From Clostridia bacterium (GTDB taxonomy: Bacteria > Bacillota > Clostridia > Oscillospirales > CAG-272), in the NCBI GenBank assembly GCA_017507985.1, contig JAFVZV010000069.1, positions 1 to 47,912 of the forward strand: a stretch of 47,912 nucleotides of DNA, in the 5' to 3' direction. The notes under the pieces were generated by a model. The model was not told the DNA's origin and did not search any database. It worked only from the letters and a program-made list of their open reading frames with translations. The position numbers and the translations under genes were made by a program. Positions 42,652 through 47,912 of the stretch are shown here, piece after piece (within the stretch, counting starts at the first letter, position 1; each line of letters opens with the position of its first letter).

Positions 42652-43419
42652 TTAGTCGATCGGCTTAAAGCCGTTTTTGGTGCTCAAGCGGCACAATACG
42701 TGCCCAAGTATGCGGCGTTCATCCACAAAGCCGATGACTTTGGTTCGGCTATCGGAGGAGTTGTTGCGGTTATCGCCCATGACGAACAGGTGATCTTTCG
42801 GGACGACCGCATCAAAAATTCGGTGAGTAGTGCCGTCGGGCATGGGCTCCATGTAAAAATTGTGCTCGGCATACAGGTCGTATTCCCCCGTCGGGATACC
42901 CAAGGAGTTGGTCAGCTGAATGTAGTTTTCTTCGATCAGCACACCGTCAACCTCGACGTGTCCCAGGGTAAAATCGATGCGGACACGCTGACCCTCGGTG
43001 GCGATCACGCGCTTGATGATAGGCTCGTTGAATCGGGGCAGCTCTTCGCTGGTTTGATGAAAAATGATGATATCGCCCGATGCGGGGGTGTAGAAGAGAT
43101 CGGAGACCAGAAGAAGCTCGCCGTCCTTGAGTGTAGGGAGCATGGAGGAGACCGATACCGTACACACGCGGAAGAAGAAGGAAAATACGATCAAAATGGC
43201 ACACAAACAGGTGACAAACAGCTCGACGTATTCCAAAAGAAAGGCAAGAAGGGGAGATCTTGCGTTGTTTTTTTTCTTTTTTTCTTGCGGTGTGGACGGT
43301 GTCGCGGCAGTATCGTCGCCGACGGGCGCGCTTTCGATCACTTCCGTGTCGGGCAGCGCGGGAGTATCCTGCTCAACTGGGAGATCCGGCAGGATCTGGG
43401 GCGTATTTTGGTCGGACAT
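42652..43419 (-). CDS. lepB: signal peptidase I, Ser/Lys bacterial type
   Basis: 255 aa, ATG at 43419 after AGGAGG. An acidic, disordered N-tail of ~50 residues precedes a KKKKNN stretch and a membrane helix at ~62-85. Catalytic Ser92 (VSVSSMLPTL), Lys136 (IIKRVIA) and GDNRNNSSDSR follow. This is the housekeeping enzyme for Sec signal peptides, distinct from the two Ser/His peptidases at 13719 and 16791. Confidence 0.95.
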   Translation of the reverse strand: MSDQNTPQILPDLPVEQDTPALPDTEVIESAPVGDDTAATPSTPQEKKKKNNARSPLLAFLLEYVELFVTCLCAILIVFSFFFRVCTVSVSSMLPTLKDGELLLVSDLFYTPASGDIIIFHQTSEELPRFNEPIIKRVIATEGQRVRIDFTLGHVEVDGVLIEENYIQLTNSLGIPTGEYDLYAEHNFYMEPMPDGTTHRIFDAVVPKDHLFVMGDNRNNSSDSRTKVIGFVDERRILGHVLCRLSTKNGFKPID

Positions 43420-43479
43420 GAAGGCCTCCTGTATGTGAAAAAATAGTGAAGTGGTACAAGATAAATATATACAGCATAT

Positions 43480-43508
43480 ATTATATCATATTTAAAGCAA
43501 AGATACAA
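43480..43508 (-). promoter_or_regulatory. promoter of lepB-thrC group
   Basis: Minus strand TTGTAT, a 17-base spacer and TATAAT with an upstream TG (extended -10), 61 bases before the lepB ATG. Confidence 0.5.
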
Positions 43509-43561
43509 GAATTTTCACAAGTTTATTTTCAAAAAAGACACAAAATACTGAGCGTGGGGCA

Positions 43562-43590
43562 TTGAAAAAATTGGTACAATATGATAAAAT
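43562..43590 (+). promoter_or_regulatory. promoter of the unknown membrane protein gene
   Basis: TTGAAA (43562-43567), a 17-base spacer and TAAAAT (43585-43590) with TG just upstream. Confidence 0.7.
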
Positions 43591-43622
43591 AGAAAAAAGA
43601 TCGTTTGAAGGAGGATCCGAGA

Positions 43623-44291
43623 GTGGACCAAAATCAAAAAACGCCGTACACGCCGGAAGAACACGAAGCTCGGTTTCGAAAAAATCAAAAAAACAAAAAA
43701 ATCGTTAAGATCGCGCTGATCTGTTGTGCCGTGATTGTTGTGCTTTACCTTGCGACGATGACATTGAACCCCGAGGCATTGGTCGATCAGTGGTTTCACG
43801 GTGACGAGAATAAAGCGCCGCAAAATATTCAGTTTTATCCCGTAGACGAGGATCTGGATATTCTGTCCGATCCCGAATATCTGGAGTATGACCGCCGTGT
43901 CTTTTACTACGATTCCGATTCGGGAGCGACCTACTCGGTAGAAGAGGAGGATCTGCCTACGCTGGATCCGACGATTCGGTTTTTCCATGAGTATTTCCAA
44001 ACCATCATTCTCGGTGACGAAGAGGCATATGCGGATTGCTTTGTTTCCGATTACGAGGAGCCTTTGCCCGATAATTTTACCATGCAGATGGTCTACGATA
44101 TTTACGTACAGCCTTATGTCAGCGAGGAAACGGGTGAGAATACCTTCCGCGTCGAATACAAGATTCATAAAAATAACGGCACCTTCCGAAATGATATGGG
44201 GAGTGACGTGTCACGCGCTTTACTGTTTGTCCTGCAAGATCAGGGGAGCACGTACCTCATTGAGGAAATTGTACCGTTTACCAATTATTAA
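43623..44291 (+). CDS. membrane-anchored protein of unknown function
   Basis: 222 aa from the GTG at 43623; GGAGG is 9 bases upstream. The earlier in-frame TTG at 43605 would overlap that site. A charged, Lys/Asn-rich N-tail precedes one membrane helix at ~27-47, then a ~175-residue domain outside the cell. That domain is acidic and Tyr/Asp-rich, with no motif I recognise. It shares no operon with lepB (divergent) and stands before the NfeD/SPFH pair, which has its own promoter. I do not recognise the family. Confidence 0.75.
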   Translation: MDQNQKTPYTPEEHEARFRKNQKNKKIVKIALICCAVIVVLYLATMTLNPEALVDQWFHGDENKAPQNIQFYPVDEDLDILSDPEYLEYDRRVFYYDSDSGATYSVEEEDLPTLDPTIRFFHEYFQTIILGDEEAYADCFVSDYEEPLPDNFTMQMVYDIYVQPYVSEETGENTFRVEYKIHKNNGTFRNDMGSDVSRALLFVLQDQGSTYLIEEIVPFTNY

Positions 44292-44356
44292 ACCAGCCAA
44301 AAAAGCGGTCACATGACCATTATTTGAAATTATTTGAAATTTTCTTTGGAAAGCTA

Positions 44357-44394
44357 TTGACAATCACGCGATTGTGTGTTATAATACAATCACG
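44357..44394 (+). promoter_or_regulatory. nfeD-SPFH promoter with repeat elements
   Basis: TTGACA (44357-44362), 17 bases, TATAAT (44380-44385) with TG upstream: a perfect consensus. ACAATCACG occurs twice, at 44360-44368 over the -35 and at 44386-44394 just after the -10. The first also forms an inverted repeat ACAATC/GATTGT inside the spacer. The layout suggests repressor control. Confidence 0.8.
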
Positions 44395-44443
44395 ATAACC
44401 CATGTAGGACAAAATTCATGGACAAAAAGGAGGTTTGGGTGAA

Positions 44444-44857
44444 ATGATGTCGTATATATGGGCGGCTGTCATCGTGGCGGCCTTGTTGCTGGAGGGAATT
44501 ACCTTGGGGTTAGTTTCCATCTGGTTTGTGCCCGGTGCGTTGGTAGCGCTGATTATGTCGCTATTCTCCGTTCCGCTGCCGTGGCAGATTCTTGCGTTTG
44601 GAGTCATTAGCGTGGTAACGCTGTTTCTTGGGCTCAAGATCCGCCGAAAGAAAACCAAGACGAACGTAGACTCTCTCATTGGGAAAACGGTGCTGATCAC
44701 CGAAGAAGTGAACAACATCGAAGCCCGGGGAACGGGCAAGCTGAACGGACAGGTTTGGAGCGTTCGCGCAAAGGATCCGTCACAAGCGCTTGTACCGGGA
44801 GATCAAGCTGTTGTCGTTGCCATTGAGGGCGTCAAGCTGATCTGCCTCAAAAAGTAA
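44444..44857 (+). CDS. NfeD-like membrane protein
   Basis: 137 aa. I start at the ATG at 44444, 10 bases after AGGAGG; in-frame TTG 44435 is too close to it. Three hydrophobic helices fill residues ~4-68, followed by a C-terminal OB-fold domain (GKTVLITEEV..ARGTGKL, VWSVRA, VPGDQAVVVAIEG). Short NfeD proteins partner with SPFH proteins in membrane microdomains, and the next gene is SPFH. It lacks the N-terminal ClpP-like protease of long NfeD. Confidence 0.9.
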   Translation: MMSYIWAAVIVAALLLEGITLGLVSIWFVPGALVALIMSLFSVPLPWQILAFGVISVVTLFLGLKIRRKKTKTNVDSLIGKTVLITEEVNNIEARGTGKLNGQVWSVRAKDPSQALVPGDQAVVVAIEGVKLICLKK

Positions 44858-44903
44858 CACAAAAGATCAAACAAATTCAATTACATTTAAGGAGGATTAT
44901 TTA

Positions 44904-45833
44904 ATGGGACCCTTTATTGTCGTAGGAATTATCGTAGCAGTACTTTTTCTTCTCATTATCACCAACATTCACATCGTCCCGCAGGGACAGGCGTTTGTCA
45001 TTGAGCGCTTGGGCGCATACAATGCGACCTGGTCGACGGGTCTTCACGTGAAGCTGCCTTTCTTTGATCGCATTGCCAAGCGCGTCAATTTGATGGAGCA
45101 GGTGGCCGATTTCCCGCCTCAGCCCGTAATCACCAAGGATAACGTTCGTATGCAGATCGATACCGTCGTGTTCTATCAGATCACCGACTGTAAGCTGTTT
45201 GCCTACGGTCATACTACTCCCATGGCTGCAATTGAAAACCTGACCTCCACGACGCTGCGTAACATCATCGGTGAGATGGAGCTGGATAATACGCTGACCA
45301 GCCGCGACGTCATCAATACCCAAATGCGTGCCGTTTTGGATGAGGCAACTGACCCCTGGGGTATCAAGGTTACTCGTGTTGAGCTCAAGAACATCATTCC
45401 TCCCAAGGAAATTCAAGATGCTATGGAAAAGCAGATGAAGGCAGAGCGTGAGCGCCGTGAGTCCATTCTGAAGGCTGAGGGTGAAAAGAAGTCTGCCATC
45501 CTTGTGGCCGAGGGTCAGAAGGAAGCTGCTATTCTTAAGGCAGAAGCAGAGAAGCAGGCCGCAATCTTGCGCGCTGAGGCACTCAAGGAAGCCGCCATTC
45601 GCGAAGCAGAGGGTGAAGCCGAGGCTATCCGTCAGGTACAGGAAGCAACTGCGGCCGGTATCCGTATGATCAACGATGCCGCTCCCGGCGAAGGCGTGAT
45701 CGCTATCAAGAGTCTGGAAGCATTTGCTAAGGCTGCTGACGGCAAGGCGACTAAGATCATCATTCCGTCCGAGATCCAGAGCCTTGCAGGTCTTGTTACC
45801 AGTGCGGCAGAGCTGGCTAAGAAGGACGAATAA
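44904..45833 (+). CDS. SPFH/Band 7 protein (stomatin/QmcA-like)
   Basis: 309 aa, ATG at 44904 after AAGGAGG. Membrane helix ~3-21, SPFH domain ~22-190 (VPQGQAFVIERLGAY, LPFFDRIAKRVNLMEQ, TKDNVRMQIDTVVFYQI, DEATDPWGIKVTRVELKNIIPP), then an Ala/Glu/Lys coiled coil ~170-255 and a short tail. It forms large rings or cages that organise membrane patches, together with NfeD. It is of the paraslipin/QmcA type rather than FloA. Confidence 0.94.
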   Translation: MGPFIVVGIIVAVLFLLIITNIHIVPQGQAFVIERLGAYNATWSTGLHVKLPFFDRIAKRVNLMEQVADFPPQPVITKDNVRMQIDTVVFYQITDCKLFAYGHTTPMAAIENLTSTTLRNIIGEMELDNTLTSRDVINTQMRAVLDEATDPWGIKVTRVELKNIIPPKEIQDAMEKQMKAERERRESILKAEGEKKSAILVAEGQKEAAILKAEAEKQAAILRAEALKEAAIREAEGEAEAIRQVQEATAAGIRMINDAAPGEGVIAIKSLEAFAKAADGKATKIIIPSEIQSLAGLVTSAAELAKKDE

Positions 45834-45846
45834 TAGTCAATAAGAA

Positions 45847-45886
45847 CGCGGGGGAGAAACCTTTTGCCAAAGGCTTCTCCCCCGCG
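45847..45886 (+). terminator. G/C-rich hairpin after the SPFH gene
   Basis: CGCGGGGGAGAA (45847-45858) pairs with TTCTCCCCCGCG (45875-45886), with a further inner stem. No T-run. It resembles the element at 33401-33436. Confidence 0.6.
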
Positions 45887-45911
45887 CCCTTTCATCGAAG
45901 ATGATAAATGG

Positions 45912-45952
45912 AAAAAATGGTAACTACGTGGTTAGCGTAGTTGCCATTTTTT
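45912..45952 (+). terminator. terminator after the SPFH gene
   Basis: AATGGTAACTACG pairs with CGTAGTTGCCATT (one G-U), followed by TTTT. Flanking A and T runs make it usable on both strands. Confidence 0.85.
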
Positions 45953-45977
45953 CTGAAAAGATTTATTGGGAGAGGGG

Positions 45978-46017
45978 GCGAAAGAGGGGACGCTTTATGA
46001 AGTGTCCCCTCTTTCGC
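45978..46017. terminator. hairpin next to the GH38 stop
   Basis: GCGAAAGAGGGGAC (45978-45991) pairs with GTCCCCTCTTTCGC (46004-46017), a 14-bp perfect stem 11 bases beyond the stop of the minus-strand GH38 gene. There is no T-run on that side; termination is likely shared with 45912-45952. Confidence 0.6.
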
Positions 46018-46028
46018 ATAAAATTCAA

Positions 46029-47912
46029 TTAAATCAACTCGATCGTCACGATCTTCTTGGCGGAAACATCCAGCGTGATTTTTCCGTCCTTGATCTCAAT
46101 ATCAGCGATCTTTTCCTCACCCAAGTTGGTCAGTCTTGCGGCCTTGAAGACGGGAGAGACGTCAATCGTCAGCGTGACCGTCTTTTCGTCCGTATTGAAC
46201 AGACGCAAAATGGCGTTATTGCTGTACTCAGCCTTCTTGAAGGCAGACATACGGATGGATTCGTTGTTGAAACGAATGTAATCAGATGTAGCGGACAGCT
46301 TGCCTTCGTGCTTGTCGGTGCCAATGGCCAATGCAGCAGGACCGGCAAAGACATAGCCCAGACCGTAAGCTTCGGCCTTCTTGGAGGTCTCATAGGGAAC
46401 CATAGAGTATTCGAGCGTCCAGGTACCCTTTTTCTGACCCAGCGGGGTGGGGAATACGCCCCAGTCACCGATCTGACCGATGCAACGGAGCAGCGTGATG
46501 GCCAGCGTATTGTGACCGTCGCGCAGAACCTCGTACTCGCAAAGACCGCGGTTAGCGACCATCAGAGCGTCTGTGCCATTCTCGGACTCCAGCGTAACGA
46601 ACGCCTGATCACGCTGCGCGTTGCAGGGGTTCTTCCAGGTAAAGGCGGGCTGAATATCGCGGCGAACCAGATCGAACTGACCCTCGGCCAGTACCGTCTT
46701 GGTATCGATGTTGGTTTCAAACAGGGCGCGAATTCTGTGATCCTCGGCGCGGTTGGTGATCTCGGTCTTGAAATCGACGCGGGCAATGCCGTCGGACAGG
46801 GTGACATAGGTGGTGATGTCAGCGTCGATTGCCATGGGAACAACAGCCTTGAAGGTCACCGAATAAGGCGTGACCTCATAAAGCGAGATGTCAGCGACAG
46901 AATCCTTAGTGGTGATAGCAACGTCGCCTGCGGCCTGAATGTAGTTGTACAGGTTACCGCGGTCTTGTGTATCCTCAAACAAGTTTTGTCCGGCATAGAC
47001 ACGACCCGATTTCTTTTCGGTTACATCGACAGTACCATTGTCATTGAACTTGACGAAAAGGTACTCGTTTTCCATGGTGCGATCGGTGTACGTAACAGCC
47101 GTTTTAACTGTTGCCGCTTGCTTTTTGACGCTGAATACGCGGTAGCCGATGCCGTGCGTATTGATCTGCATCTCAACCTCAAAGCGGTTGACGTACTTGG
47201 GCTGACGGAAACGGTCGTCAGGCAAGGTATAGGTAAACTGATTCTTGATCAGCTTGATCTTGGCAGGAACTTCGTTGCCGTTTTCGTCGAAAATAGCGAT
47301 CTCGGATACGTCATCGCTCTTGTCAAAGTCAACGTTGGCTTTGACGGTCACGGTGCTTGCGTTGGGCTCAAGGGAGAGTACGACGATAGCCTTGTCGCCC
47401 TGTGCCTTGGAAGTGTCAATGGCAGTGGCCAGATAGTCCAAGGAGCCGTCACGTAGCTGCTCGGTGCAGGCGATGGACTTGGCAAAGCGGGTCTTCATTT
47501 CCTCGTAGATCTCGTCGCACGAGCAAGAGCAGATGGAGTCGTGAGGATGATTCTGCATGAGCACCTTCCACGCGTAGGTGAAGAAATCCTGCTTATACTT
47601 GCCGCCGTTCAGCATAGCAATGACGGAGACGGGCTCGGCTACTCTTTCGAGCAAATGCTGTGCGTCGTGGTTGTCCTGCTTGATATCCACGTGAGCGGAT
47701 GCGGTGTTAATGAGGGGGCAAGCACCGGCAGAAAGCTGACCGTTGATCTCGCCTTCGAATACAGTAAGATTGTCTTTGTTCTTGCGGATCTCTGCAATAT
47801 AGTCACCAAAGTTGGACTGCTTGACAACGACCTCGTCCTGAACCTCGTTTGCCAGCTTGATGGCCTTGTGCAGATCCATCTGGATGGGCTGGTGGTCGCA
47901 GCCGTTCATGCC
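46029..47912 (-). CDS. GH38 alpha-mannosidase, C-terminal part (5' end outside window)
   Basis: About 627 residues are visible and the frame is open to the window edge, so the N-terminal catalytic part with the nucleophile Asp lies beyond. The GH38 middle is clear: NGCDHQPIQ with metal-binding Asp and His, and WKVLMQNHPHDSICSCSCDEI followed by EEMKTRF, the mid-helical domain. The rest is the large beta domain (YTLPDDRFRQPKYVNRFEVE, GIARVDFKTEITNRAEDHRIRA). It hydrolyses terminal alpha-mannose from glycans or mannosyl-glycerate-like compounds. Cytoplasmic or exported status cannot be judged without the N-terminus. Confidence 0.92.
   Translation of the reverse strand, partial: GMNGCDHQPIQMDLHKAIKLANEVQDEVVVKQSNFGDYIAEIRKNKDNLTVFEGEINGQLSAGACPLINTASAHVDIKQDNHDAQHLLERVAEPVSVIAMLNGGKYKQDFFTYAWKVLMQNHPHDSICSCSCDEIYEEMKTRFAKSIACTEQLRDGSLDYLATAIDTSKAQGDKAIVVLSLEPNASTVTVKANVDFDKSDDVSEIAIFDENGNEVPAKIKLIKNQFTYTLPDDRFRQPKYVNRFEVEMQINTHGIGYRVFSVKKQAATVKTAVTYTDRTMENEYLFVKFNDNGTVDVTEKKSGRVYAGQNLFEDTQDRGNLYNYIQAAGDVAITTKDSVADISLYEVTPYSVTFKAVVPMAIDADITTYVTLSDGIARVDFKTEITNRAEDHRIRALFETNIDTKTVLAEGQFDLVRRDIQPAFTWKNPCNAQRDQAFVTLESENGTDALMVANRGLCEYEVLRDGHNTLAITLLRCIGQIGDWGVFPTPLGQKKGTWTLEYSMVPYETSKKAEAYGLGYVFAGPAALAIGTDKHEGKLSATSDYIRFNNESIRMSAFKKAEYSNNAILRLFNTDEKTVTLTIDVSPVFKAARLTNLGEEKIADIEIKDGKITLDVSAKKIVTIELI

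Noticed and set aside
1..47912. CRISPR arrays, toxin-antitoxin pairs, restriction systems, insertion sequences.
   Set aside because: No spaced direct-repeat array, transposase motif, terminal inverted repeats or paired small toxin/antitoxin genes were found.

Overview
The window comes from a low-to-mid GC Firmicute of the class Clostridia, probably a gut or fermentative member of Eubacteriales. The evidence is the strong AGGAGG-type ribosome binding sites, consensus sigma-A promoters, the gene sets tig-clpP-clpX and lepB-rbgA-rnhB-yraN, DUF1540 and DUF2284 proteins, and a TasA/SipW surface-fibre locus. I cannot name genus or species. It reads as ordinary chromosome. I see no phage, insertion sequence, integrase or CRISPR array.

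Layout. 1-135 is the 3' end of a 23S rRNA gene, followed by a terminator with no 5S gene between. 380-1890 (minus) is an ECF-type sigma factor overlapping a membrane anti-sigma-like gene. 2058-7042 holds two tandem copies of a complete transcription unit, each with promoter, GxGYxYP-family lipoprotein and terminator. 7041-7598 is a DUF2284 protein. 7818-11688 is a four-gene operon for nucleotide and short-RNA breakdown: dGTPase-like HD protein, two DHH phosphoesterases and SurE. 11726-12751 (minus) is a beta-lactamase-fold serine hydrolase.

13082-17366 is the most unusual part. A frameshifted TetR regulator precedes two Ser/His-type signal peptidases that bracket a secreted TasA-like protein and a membrane protein. 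That membrane protein joins a TasA-like ectodomain, two membrane helices, a Pro-Glu spacer and a cytoplasmic ribosomal-protein-L15-like domain. I read it as a surface-fibre export and anchoring system with an unexplained cytoplasmic arm.

17552-20477 (minus) is a DMT-family transporter with a GH36 alpha-galactosidase. 20593-20681 is tRNA-Ser(CGA). 20776-22668 (minus) holds a nitroreductase, a rhodanese lipoprotein and purC. 22969-26449 is a heparinase II/III-like protein with a DUF2974 hydrolase-fold protein. 26486-28774 (minus) is a topoisomerase III. 28882-33057 (minus) is malQ with a lipoprotein pullulanase: starch debranching outside the cell and maltodextrin conversion inside. 33450-36818 (minus) is tig, clpP, clpX. 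36927-38001 is a metallophosphoesterase divergent from a DUF1540 protein. 38054-43419 (minus) is a probable six-gene operon lepB-rbgA-rnhB-yraN-dipeptidase-thrC. 43623-45833 is an unknown membrane protein, then an NfeD/SPFH membrane-microdomain pair. 46029-47912 (minus) is a GH38 alpha-mannosidase whose 5' end lies outside the window.

The many carbohydrate-active proteins (GH13, GH36, GH38, GH77, heparinase-like, two GxGYxYP) point to a polysaccharide-using lifestyle. All functional calls rest on motif reading by eye. No database search was run.
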